NCBI GenBank assembly: GCA_020064725.1
Contig: JAGTWJ010000017.1
Coordinates: 1,488,001 to 1,552,000, forward strand
DNA: 64,000 nucleotides
Source: Drechslerella dactyloides
Lineage: Eukaryota; Ascomycota; Orbiliomycetes; Orbiliales; Orbiliaceae
Reading direction: 5' to 3'
Each line of letters opens with the position of its first letter. Position 1 is the stretch's first letter. Shown piece after piece: positions 1-11,373 of this stretch. The position numbers were made by a program, and so were the translations under genes. The notes below the pieces were generated by a model. The model had not been told where the DNA came from. It saw only the letters and a list, made by a program, of their open reading frames with translations, and searched no databases.

Positions 1-2374
1 CGTGAAAAAGAAAAGCGCAAGAGAGCCGGAAGACGGACGCAAAGGCAGAAGCGAAGCAGGAGAAGTACGGAGTAGAAGAAGCAGAAGCAGAAGCGGAAGA
101 AAGGGACCTGCGATCGACCTTCTCGAACGAATGAGGGCAGCGTCAGCGGTGACATCTCACGGAGCCTTCGAACACAACAGGTGGGCCGGCAGGCGGGCCA
201 GGGCGGCCAGGCTGTCACGTCGACACCATCTCGAGCGACATGCCCGCGACTCCTCACTTTCGGGCGTCGTCGGTCTCTTGTTGACTCACGCCCGTGCAGA
301 TGATGATAACAGGAGCTCGATGCTATTGGCCCAAGCATCCGTTGAAGGATTCAAAGCTGCAGGTCTTGCAGCTCCGCTGGCTTGGCGGCCACTTGATCGG
401 AGCCTTCGACTCTGTTCAGCCCATGCCGGCTGGCTGGATGGATGGATGACCCGGCAGTGAGCATGGCAAGAGGGAATCGATTTCCTCCTCTCGCAGACTT
501 TTCCCAGCTTCATCTCGACGAGCGAGCGAGCGAAGTCCAAGCTGCCCGCTGCAGGTACTCAGCAGGTCAGTTCGACTTGCATCGCGGTACTCGTCGGGTC
601 GGTCTGACCCCCCCAGCTCGGGTCTAGCTTCGCCACCTCCGCATGCGCCTCATACGTTTTCTATCACACTTCTGAGAGCCGGGGCGTCCCGTGAGAAACA
701 AACCGATGGGGGCTGCTCCACCGAACTTGCCGGGCTGAAGCCAGGCTGTACTGAACCCGCCGTAGAATCATTCCAGATGCAGAGGGCGTGGGCGTGGGCG
801 TAGAGCACCAAGGGCATTAGAAATCGTCGATTTGTGATGGTCCGCCTGCTTACCGATGGTCTATATGTACGCGTCCGCGATGACGAGCCAGATGGATTGG
901 CCGGATTAGACCGTCGCACCGCAAGTACGTTGGACAGTCGTCAGCATTTTCGAGAAACGCAGACAGACATGCATGTTTGTGCGAGTGATTCCTCCGGTAT
1001 TTTGTTCTCGGTGCAAGCAAGTAGCAGTAGCAGTAGTATTAGGATTCGGGTGCCAAACACACGGAGGGCTGGGAGTTAATAGTAGACGGTCTGCTATACC
1101 ATCTTGAATTCGAGACATGCATGGACCGCATGACGACGATACCCTTGACTCACTCACCGACTCCTCTTGCTCTGCTCCCCCTTCGCTAACATCGTCAATG
1201 TTTGTAATGTCCGACATCCGGCAATATCGATAAGCCAACTGCGCATCCTTGCGTCCTTCCTTCCTTCCTTTATTCCTTCGTGCCCCGTCCTGCGGACGAG
1301 AAGCATCCTCCCGAGGTAACACTGGGAACGCTCAGCAAAGCCATCGGTTAGCTAGGCTCTTCGCCGCTCGTCTAAGCAGCAGTGCATGGCTGTCTGTACG
1401 TACCCTTCCCTCCTCTGCCTGGGAAGCGCAGGTGGCGAAACCATGTCGCCCAAGCTGGGTATTTCCGTACGTCAGTGATATCATGGGGCAGGACGCAGAC
1501 CTGCAAACCTGTCCTTATTGGCAGAGTCAGACCTGCAAAGCGCAAACCTGCCTGCAGGCAGGGGAAAAAAATTTTTCCTTCTCGTTCTCAACGAGAATGT
1601 AAGTTTCTGAATTCGTGCTTCGACGTCGCACTTGTCCCGTGGCTAGAGTTGGAGCAGGAGATACTTCGGGCTAGCGGCGGTGGTCGGCCAGGTATACTTT
1701 GCTGCCGTGTAGGCTGCTGTGGTACATTACATGCATCCACGCAGACAAGGCCTTGCATGCTAGCAAGGCGACCCGCACTATCTCCACCTTTCCTAAGCAG
1801 CAGGAGCGTCTGTCACGAATTGAATTTTCAGTTCTCAGACGAGTTCACTGAATGAATGGGGGGTCCAGGTGAGTTCGCGGTAATTATTCGATCCAATGCA
1901 GTTAAATGCGGGGACAGAGAGAAACTAAAGTTGCAGCACACAGCTGCACTACAGTGGAGGAGCTCCTCTGGTTTCCCCTCTTTTCTCTCGATTGGAAGTC
2001 TTGAATTCCTCCACGCCTGGCACCATCGACGGGTATGATCGTGGGCAAACTCGAAATGAAAAAAATAAAATAAAATTCCAGATGGACATCGCCCCGCTTC
2101 TATGCAGTTCTTTCCTGCTAAGAAAAAATGCCGCAGGACCTTGGCGTGGAGGCCACGTTCTCGAAAATCAAGCATCATGGCATTGGCGCACACGAGGCAG
2201 CCTGGCATCGGCGATACCAGAACTAAACCGATGACCGATGTTCACGTAAAAAGAATCCGATAGACCTATTCCGTACATGTGTGTTTTCTATTGTGGTTAG
2301 AATACAACAGCCGCAACAAAGCTCCTGTAGCCAAATAGTCTCCTGACCACCAGCTCACAATCGTTATATCATGA
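1..2374. other. Intergenic stretch, no supported gene
   Basis: I see no coding region with domain-like or compositionally convincing protein here. Open frames of up to about 157 codons exist, but they start at non-ATG codons or read as arginine/serine-rich random sequence. The first 120 bases are purine-rich on this strand, so pyrimidine-rich on the other. That fits the promoter or 5' leader of a minus-strand gene lying beyond the left edge (inference). A small palindromic cluster around cctgcctgcaggcagg lies near 1548. The last part (about 2230-2374) is presumably the 3' untranslated region of the downstream-reading helicase. Confidence 0.5.
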
Positions 2375-5300
2375 CTAGACCCGAAGTCTCGGCTTCCTGT
2401 CCTTCACTTTCCTCTCCGGCCGCTTCGTGGCTCCGATTGCTGCCAGCTTGGCCTTGAATTGGCTCTCCAGTAGCGTGAACGCCTGGAGGACCCTGAGCAT
2501 ACCGTTGGGGTCCTGCAGCGCCGCATGGCTGACGCTCGACATGTCGACATCGCCTTCAACCTCCGTTCCTCCGTCCCCAGTCTTCCCCTCCTCGTCCCAT
2601 TCCGAATTCTCGGGGTCAAACTGCTCTCCTTCCTCCATTGCCAGATTATCCATCATGGCCAGCGCGTCTTCAGACACCCCGGCTTCCTTCTCCGCGAGGA
2701 AATTCTTGATCGAAGTCACGATTGTCGCTAGGATCATGGCGAAATCATTCAACTTGAACCAGACATCGCCCTTCCGTAATCCGTTTGCTACGACCAGCGG
2801 CTGAGAGCTTCCGTGCTTGTAAAAGTCAAGCAGGTAGGCATTGTAATGGCCATCGTCGACTTCAACGATAGGAATGGCGCTGGACTCCAAGAAGACACCA
2901 TTGCGAGCTGAACTAGCGAGGTCATTCACGGACGCGAAGTCGTCACCACGACCAGAGAGGCGATAGAACGTAGAGCGTGCGTGGACCTCCGTGTCATCGT
3001 CCACAGTTCGCAACTGCCCGACCGATTTCCCAGTGAATGGAAGCACGTTGTCCGGAGTATATCTGCAGTATTGGTCTGCAAACGTGACAACGTACCCCGT
3101 GAACGTCTTCAGCGTGTCCTCGTTGTGTCTGACCAGTGCCTGCCGAGCAATCTCTGGCAACGGCGGGAGGTAGACATCGCTGGGTGACTTTCTGATCGCC
3201 TCGAGTCTGGCGGCGCTCAGGTCCTCGGGAGCCTTGCACGGGTAGCGTCCGAAAATGTGCGCCATGACGAGCATCAGCATCATGCATGTCTTTTGCGGCT
3301 TGCTGTGGATGTCTTTGCAAATAGTATGTAGAACACCCTCCTTGAGCAGAGCGTGGAAGGCGAACGCACTGTTCTCGGTGTAGTATAGATGCCCGACGAG
3401 TCCTGCAAAGTTAATCGCCCTGCCATTCACATTAATCAGGCTCTGGCGACGCAGATACTCGATCGAAAAGCGCAAGTGGTGCAGCACTTGCTCTTTGAAG
3501 CTATTCCCACCGAGGAAGAGTCGCGGTTGAGAGAGCAATTGGCTGACAGCGCGCTGAGAGTACGGTGACTCCTGCGAGCCGTCGATGAGAGTGAACAACC
3601 GGAGCACAAGAGACGTGCTAATCGGGAAGTGGCCGTGTAAGGATGGCAGCCGCGAGCTGATGAGGCGGTTAACCTTCGCTCGAGGCAGTCCGTGGAAGAC
3701 AACGTTGCCGAAGAGGTCGAATCCTCGACGGCCAGCACGTCCAGCGCACTGGCGGAAGGATAGTGCTGTTAGGTAAACGCTGTCGCCGATGAAGCCAACT
3801 GTCTTGCAGGGCATGTTGATACCGAGCGCCAACGTTCCCGTAGCAATGACCACCTGGAGGTATCCCATGCGGAAGAGGGTTTCGGTCCTGTAATGCAATT
3901 AGCATGTGGATGGATATAAATGGTACGTGGCTGGGAACTTACACTTCTCGAAGCTGTCTACTGAGACCTGCGTGATGGATCCCGATGCCACGCCGCAGGG
4001 CTGAGATGTAGGCGTCCGGAGTACCGGCGCTGCGCAGCATCTTGAAGTCTTCTTCGACGTCATGGTTGACTTTACCGGTGAAGAGGAACCTCTCATGTGG
4101 CGCGTTCGGGTCGAATGAAACCCATTTGCTGACTTCCTCGCGTTCGCCCTGGTTCCGCTCGTCCTTCATCGCATCGGTTTCGTCGTCCTTGCTCTTCTTC
4201 TTGGTGCCCTTTTCTTTCTTCTTCGCTGCCTTTTGTTCCGGTTTTGTGGTGCGGCTGTCTTTCTGTTGCTTGAGGTATTCATCGTACTGTTCTAACTCCT
4301 TGAGGTATTGAGGGTCGGTCTTCTTGAATATGGCCTCCGTCTCTTCCAACTGGTGGACGATGGTCAAAACGGTTTTCTCGACCATTGTTCTGTCGAATGT
4401 GAAAAGAATTGCTGGGAGCGCATTCTTGCTATGGAGACGAGATAAAAGGGACAACGTTGTTTCCTGTGTGGTCGCGTCATTGTCATGTTCATCATCTTCG
4501 TTATCCTCGGATGCCGGAGATTCAGCTCTTTCTTCCTTCTCGTGGTTCTTGGGGGATGCATCTGTGGTCCCGTGCGAGTGGACGAGCTCTTCCATGACGG
4601 CGTCGAATGGTGAGTCCACATTTGCCATCCATCGTTCAAGCTGTTTCTTCAATGCCGCTTCCCACCTGACCACATCGATCTTTTTCACAACTCCCTTGAA
4701 GCATCGAGACGGATCTAGAGTGTCCGCGACGTGGAACCCGCTCGTTTGATGTTTCTTCATGCAATTGTATAACTCCAGACAATCACGGGGTTCGAGGCTC
4801 AGATCGTCAGGTAGAGCACGGTGCTTGACGTCAACGAGTGTCGAAATGGGGTTGACAGCGGTGAAGTCCGGCTCGTCATCGAGTTCTTCGAAATGCCGGC
4901 GTTGATCGAGGCCTGTGAAGGCTTCCTGCGCCTCAGGTTGGTATATGAACTTTCTGAGATCCGAGTACCGGTGCTTGTGTTCGATCATGGTGAGATCGAT
5001 ATTTGCGGCCTTCTGGGTCTCCACGAGCCAGTCGCGGAATTCCGTGGGGTTTCCAACGGTAGCCGAGAGCGCGATGATCGGACTGAAAACCCACCGACCC
5101 GTTAGCTTGACATGAAAACTGCCTGATATCAGATGCTGTAATACTCACCAAGGAGCGAGCAGGAGAAGCTGCTCCCAAATGACACCGTCGTCCGCCTGCC
5201 CGATGGAGTGGATCTCGTCAAAGATGATGCGCTTGACTCTCGGTGCCCATTTACCCGCATTGTGCGGCGCTAGAAGCATAATCTGCAAGATATGCGGCAC

Positions 5301-8182
5301 CGTGATTAGAATCTGGCATTGCTCCGGATGATTGATCCTGTAGTCGCGTGTGTGGATAGCCCAGACGGTCTGGCCGGCGTGCGGATAGTTCTTCGTGAAC
5401 CTCGCGAGAACCTCTGCGGCGATTTGGTTGACCTGTTGCATTTTCGTAAGCGCTGTGTTGAGAGGATGCATAAAAGGGTACCTCTTACCAAGGCCTTTGT
5501 TGGCGCGACGTAGACTAGAACGCCATTGTTACTCCCTCGGAGCACCTTTTCCATCGCGTAGAACGAGATGAATGTCTTGCCCGCCGACGTCGGGGCGACC
5601 ACGAAGACGGACTTGTTCGCATCGATCTCGTCTAGCACGTCTCGCTGCCAGGCGTCCGGGTGGAACTTGACACGCCGGTCTGGCGCCGACCCGAAGCTGC
5701 GGTCCATGTACGGCCCGCTGTACATCAGCTGGAACTCGATAGAAGACAACCCAATCTTCATCTCAGGCCTCACGGGTGCCGGTTCGAGTTTTGAAGATAG
5801 ACGGTCAGCACCCCGCAGCGAGGTGGCGGCGGAAACTGGAACCTCGCCGAACCCCATGTCGACCCATGTCTTCTTCACAATCTCGTGGACTTTCTTCGTC
5901 AGGGCGGGCGATGCTATGATGTGTCTGCATTCGTCGAGGATCAGTGCGGCTAAGTTCTGACGCTGGCTTTTCTGCTTCGAGGACCGACAGGCCTCCCTCC
6001 ATAGGTCCAGCAGGACCTTTGACCGGTACAGTCGCGTCTCAAGGTAGACGTAAGTAGACTGCTCGGCCTTCAACTTTGATTTCTGGAACTCCGAGATGCG
6101 AGATAACGCTTTCAGCGAGGCGTCTTCGAATTCCATGGGGGTGCGAGTCTTCTCCGACTGGCTGATGAGTTCGTCGAGGACGAGGCCCCAGACCGTTGCG
6201 GTCTTGTCTTCTGTCTTCTTCGCCTTTGCGAGGGTGTTCGCCTCTCTGATTGCGTCCGCCTTCTTCATGGAGCTGCGCTTTGGAGTCGAGCGAGGGCTCC
6301 TCTGGATGACGATTGTGTTCGGGCCATCGGGCGCGGAGCTACCGGGCACGGTGAGGAACTTGCCGCCCTTCTGCTTTCCGTCGTCGACGACGATGAGCTC
6401 TGGCTCGAGCGACTGCGCTGTCCGGCCTGTGATGGATGCTGCGTACTTTTGCATACGCGAGTGGTACAGTTGCTCGGAGCGGTGCTGCCATTTGTTCAGA
6501 GTTTTGGTCTCGCCCTTGAGCAGCGCGGTGGAATGCCAGTGCGTCGTCTCCTGCGCGAGGCGGTGCGGGGCCTCCGGTTCGGCGGCGTCGCACTCGTCGA
6601 CGTCCAGCTTGACGGCATCGAGATGCGCGTCGAAGGACTTGTGCTCGAACGGGAGGACTGCGATGCGGGCTGGCTTGTCGGCGGTGCGGGCTACGATGTG
6701 GCAGCCGAGATGCTCTTCGTCGAGCTGGGTGAGCGTGACCTCGGTCTCGGCCTCGAATGCCTTGACGAGGCGCTGGGCTTCCGTGGCCACCCGCTCTCCA
6801 AAACACTCGTCCGCAAGGCAGTACTTGAACAGGCGGATGTCGACGATATCGCACAGCTCAAAGTTGACGCCCGGGAAACTCTGTTGCAGGATCTCCACCT
6901 CGGACCCGTCGCCGACCATCATGGAGAGATATCGGCAGGCGAGGTCGATGAACGAATCTAGGTCCTCCGCCTTCTCTCCGTCGACCTTGACGTCGGGCAC
7001 ACACCGCTGGTCGAGCGTGAGCGCGTCAAGCAGCGCCGTGTGCTGCAGGAACGCGAACGCGAACGCCTCAATGTACGCCCTCGCCTCGAAGTCGCTGTTG
7101 AACATCGCGGTCAACGCCGCGAGGACAACGTACTCGCGCGGGCTGGAGACCAGGGCCTCCGTTGCAGAGCCGAGCTGCAGGGTCTCCTCTCCCTCGTCTG
7201 CGTCGTACCTGGCCTCGAGAGCCGCGACGGCCCGCTCGACTTCCCGGGCGCACTGCGCCTCAAACGGCCGCGGGAACTTGAAGAACCCGTGGCCCTCGGC
7301 CACCAGCGTGATCACCTGTGATTAAACATTAGCGAGAGCTGCTGGTACACCGTCAGATGGTTCGGTACGGCACCTTTGAATCTCGGAATTCGACGCGATC
7401 GAGCAAGGCGACGTTGTACCCGCCGCGCATCATCTTCCAGAGCGCCCCGCACTGCAGCAGGTGCTGCTCGCGCTGCTCCTTCGCCCCCGCGACGGCGTCG
7501 TGCGCCATGCAAAAGTACGGTTTCGCGTCGGCGAGGTAGCGCTCGAATGCGGCGTCGGCGGTGCTCTGGAACCGGTGCACCTTGACCGGGTTGTCGGCGG
7601 CGAGGGACTGCTGGAGGTGGCGGATGAACGCCTCGCGGATGAGGATGAAGCGCCAGGCACGGTCCGCCGCCGTGGTGGCGTGGTTGAATGAGAGCAGCTT
7701 GTGGTCTAAAATGGAGCCATCATATCGAGGTATCACGTCGTCAGCGATGCATTTTACATCCCGATCAAGGCGTGCGTGGATGGTGAGACGGCAAAGGACA
7801 GATGGTAAGGTGATACATACCCTCGAAGAAGGCGATGTGGAAATTGCATCCACGCTGCTTTAGACTGCCCAGGAACTTTTCCATGGCGTAGATGCCATGG
7901 ACGACCTCTGGGCCGTCTGTCATTATCGTTGACATGTTAGCAGCTCGATCGCCGACGTAAGAGCTGGGCGAATAACCAGGGGATAGAAGTGTATAGCGTA
8001 CCTTCGATCTCTATCCTCGCATCCTGCAGGATGTGCAGGCAGAGGGAGTCTCCGTCGATGAAGAAGAGCTCCTGGCCGGCAAAGTCGCCGACGAGGTCGA
8101 GTAATAGAGGGCGCAGGGAGCCGTACCAGCTTGACAGCTGCTCGAGAGCTGGATAGCTCTTGTTGGAAGATTTCTTGCTCAT
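2375..8182 (-). CDS. DDX60-like DEAD/DEAH-box RNA helicase (Ski2-family)
   Basis: Seven exons (complement of 8002-8182, 7821-7916, 7374-7705, 5489-7315, 5149-5432, 3943-5082, 2375-3887) join in frame to about 1790 residues, the length expected for DDX60/DDX60L-type proteins. Visible helicase motifs, in order, are Walker A APTSAGKT (about residue 780), DEIH in DEIHSIGQ (about 880), the SAT motif in ALSATVGNP (about 915) and motif VI QCAGRAGRRG (about 1335). The long N-terminal half has no motif I can name but matches the domain order of the family. A Lys/Glu-rich linker (KKKEKGTKKK) separates the two RecA-like lobes. The start was chosen because ATG at 8182 opens exon 1 and no in-frame ATG lies upstream. 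In animals DDX60 acts in antiviral RNA sensing and exosome-linked RNA decay. The fungal role is not established, so only RNA-dependent ATPase/helicase activity is inferred. Introns are 49-116 nt. Confidence 0.9.
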
Positions 8183-8845
8183 AACTGCTGGACTAGAAGC
8201 TTCAGCAGATGTTAGGAAGTGGATCGAGCTGGGAAAACAGCTTGAGGGCTTTCTGTTGGTGCTGTGTAGAGTTGATGGATGGTGGATGGAGTAGCGCTTT
8301 GTGTGTAGGGAAGAAGGGAAAAAAAATTGTAGAGATGAGAGCGAGAAGATTAAAGAAGCCACGGGAGGATTTTAACAAGCCAGTGAGGAGGGAAATCTGG
8401 TGTATGTGCCATGTGTAATTCACGATCAATATCGCGCAGCCGTCACCGCCACATATATTACTCGTCCATGCACACTCAACGGAATTTAAAACGGCGGCTC
8501 GCGCGACTAGTCGCCCACCATGTGCCTCTATACCGACCATCTCGAAACGTGACTTATTGAAGGATCTAGACCGGCCAATGGCGAGTGCAGGATGTCGTGC
8601 CACCTCGAGACTTCAGGCACTTTTGCACGGCACGACGCAACACAGCCACCACTAAAATGCAACAGGGGCGTCGGTCACACAAAGCCGACTCCCACGTCGC
8701 TATCGTGCACCTCGCGTGGCACTTTAACTTTTCTATATCATTACCATGCGTGAGTATATTGCAATATTGGTAACAGCAGTATTAGGCTAAGGGTATACAT
8801 ATACTACATTACTCCAAAAACAAACCACGTTTGCCAAGCGGACTG
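8183..8845. other. Promoter region of the DDX60-like gene and 3' flank of the rhodopsin-domain gene
   Basis: No gene seen. The part next to 8182 is rich in A/G on the plus strand, so the helicase leader would be pyrimidine-rich, as is usual for fungal 5' untranslated regions. The rest shows no recognisable element. Confidence 0.4.
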
Positions 8846-10539
8846 TCAATTGATATACTGGTATCGACGAGGCCCGCTGGCATCGAGCCGCGGCGGCAGA
8901 CTCGCCGGTCTGGGTTCGAGCATCGGCCCGTTCTGCCTCATATCCCACGCCGACGGCGGCCGCGCCAGCGCGGATTCCGGCTCACGCTCCGCATATACCC
9001 GTCTTACACCTCCCGCTGGCCCGTCGTCGCCCACGATATCTGCTGCGCTTGACGAGGTATTCGTATCTCCACCCAGGTTGACAGTCTCGTGCTCTCGACT
9101 GCTGCTTCCGGGGAGATCTCGCAGCACCGTCTCGTTCGCAGTCGTAATCCGCGACGACCCGCTCACGATCTTCTGCACGCGAACGCTATCCCGTCGAACG
9201 AACATTTTCCAGCCGAGAAATTTGGCGACGGCGCCGTACGGCCGCGACAGCGGGACGAGGAGCACGGCCTGCCGCATCATGGGCAGACACGCGCAGATTA
9301 AACCCAGCGCGATCTCAATGTGTCCCAGCGCGTTGACGGGCATGGATGTGTAACTCCGATCGAACGATTCGTAGAACCGCAGTAAATAATGCAACCGCAC
9401 AGCCGACGCCACGCATGCCCTAAAATCTACACGTCAGCCCCAAGCCACATCCTTACCACAAGACGGATGTGTAAGAATATCATAGGTAGTTATGAACGTA
9501 CAGCCCGGCGAGCATGAACAGCCCGCTAATCATAACCTTCTGCACGATCGAAAGCCCCAACAGCCACACCACGCTCACCGGCAACAGGAACAGCGCAACG
9601 TCCGTCACGATCCCGATGACCGTCAACCCGATCACCTCCCTCACCGGATCCAAACACCTCGCACCACCACCCACCGCCAGCCGGTAGCGCAGGTCGAACC
9701 CGGCCCGCAGCGGCAGACACTGCATCACGGACGTGATCACGAACGCGTGTAAATACACGACGTGGAAGGCGAGGAAGAGGTAGAGTATCCGTCGTGGTAT
9801 CAATATATCCGGCGGCATGAGGCGCAGGTAGAAGAAGAGAATCGTAGCGTGCAGGAAGAACGAGGCGACCCCGTACGTGATCTGGTGGTAATATCCTATC
9901 TACCATCATCACACCATCACCACACCACTATAAGCCACATACGTACGTACCCGTGGGTATAAAGTAGGGAAGGGGTAATGCGCACCAGGAAACCGCGCTG
10001 CAGCTCGTCGTCCGTCAACAACCAAATATGCCGCCCCATCCCGCCGACCCGCGCGGCGAACAGCGAAGTCATCGCGTACCCGGTACTCGAAACCCACGAG
10101 ACCACAGCAAACCAGTCGTCAACGCCAACGCCCGACGCGCTGAACACGCGGCTCACGAATCGCATTCCGACGCAGATGAACGGTACGGCGATGCAGAGGC
10201 AGGTTATAACCACCAGGCGCATCGGCAAGTCTGGCGCAACGTAGTCTATCCACCATTACATTAGCTATACATCCATACATCCATACATCCATACATACAT
10301 CCATTAAGTCGATAGGTAGGTTATTATACTAGAAAGTGGAAAGGGGGTAGGAGGATATGATACGAACCCGGACTGGCGACTTGCGACTTGAAGATATCAA
10401 CGGGGATAACAACGGGTACCAACCCCGCCCTCAACACGAGCGGCGCCCGGCTCGCCAGCTCGAAGAGGCGGGTGACGTTCACACGATCCTTAATCCCATC
10501 CGGCACATCGCGGTAATACGCCAGGCTATCCAGATCCAT
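8846..10539 (-). CDS. Fungal rhodopsin-domain seven-transmembrane protein
   Basis: Four exons (complement of 10368-10539, 9994-10245, 9502-9895, 8846-9419) give about 463 residues. After a soluble N-terminus come alternating hydrophobic segments typical of the fungal integral membrane family with a rhodopsin domain (Pth11-related). Family-like landmarks are MRLVVITC opening helix 1, DDWFAVVSW before helix 2, GMGRHIW after it, FFYLRLMPP, and ASAVRLHYLLRFY in the last helices. The roughly 130-residue tail is polar and probably cytosolic. The family occurs in large paralogous sets in Pezizomycotina, and most members have no known ligand. A role in surface sensing is only inferred. Exon 2 is ambiguous. 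A donor at 9992-9993 (GTTTCC) gives the family-like length, while a better-looking GTATGT donor at about 9941 stays in frame and adds 17 residues. Intron 1 holds a CATCCATA microsatellite. Confidence 0.8.
10262..10305 (+). repeat. CATCCATA microsatellite in intron 1 of the rhodopsin-domain gene
   Basis: About five tandem units of a four-to-eight-base motif (catc/cata alternating). It lies inside the intron 10246-10367, so length changes would not alter the protein. Confidence 0.85.
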
Positions 10540-11373
10540 CTTATAGATCCACCTGAAAATGTTGTCAAACGGTTCAGTCCGGCCGGTCCAGCTAGCTAGC
10601 TAGCCTTGAATCGATATCGATCGCTCGCTCGGACTCGAGACGTCCCGCCGGCTGGGGAGAAGCTATCGATCTAGCAGATATCGGAATGGAATGGAGCTAC
10701 TACTACATAGTCAATCACATATCAAAAGATGCATCGCGGGTGGCTGAAAAGATATAAATATATAAGTGTCTATTTCCTTGTTCCAAAAACTAAGTACATA
10801 CTAAGACTGCGTATAGCGAACGCCGCCCCGCCACCAAACTCGAAGCGAGGGATGAGGTCGAGACCCCCTTCACTCCTGGCTTGGTTCCAACCTCGCAGCC
10901 AATTGGCCGGTCGCATGCAGGGATGCATCTGGTAGCCGTGTTGGGTCGAGACCGTAACACAAATCCAAGCCCATCCACCAGCCACTGTATGCATACGTCG
11001 TATATTGTACTTTGTAAAAAAATAGCTACTCCACGATTGATATTATATAGGACGGTGTGAACAGTGCATTGCAGCCCCGGTAGATTCTCAATAATCAGCA
11101 CTCTGGGACTAAGAAATCTAAAGAAAAAAGCTCGCTATTCAAGTAACTATCTATACAGCTAATGTCGTATCGCAAAGCAAGGGCACAAGCATACCAATCG
11201 AGCAATCAAAAACAGAACGACACGCCATTACATAACGCCATCCCCGACTGAAGGCCTCAAAAATAGTACAATCAATCAAGTAACACAAACACAACCGACG
11301 CAACGCATCACTTACAAAATGCAACGTATCCTCACATCACGACGAAAAACGAAAAAAGATCACGTATGCAAAT
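10540..11373. other. Intergenic stretch without a gene
   Basis: Upstream flank of the rhodopsin-domain gene and 3' flank of the copper ATPase. The sequence is AT-rich from about 11100 to 11370, which fits a long 3' untranslated region. No coding or RNA gene recognised. Confidence 0.45.

Noticed and set aside
1..460. A 152-codon frame at the left edge rich in Lys/Arg/Ser
   Set aside because: The first codon is not ATG and the composition follows the purine-rich tract. It is more likely leader DNA of an outside minus-strand gene.
6096..7325. A 409-codon plus-strand open frame
   Set aside because: Antisense shadow of the GC-rich DDX60-like helicase exon, with Ser/Arg-rich random composition.
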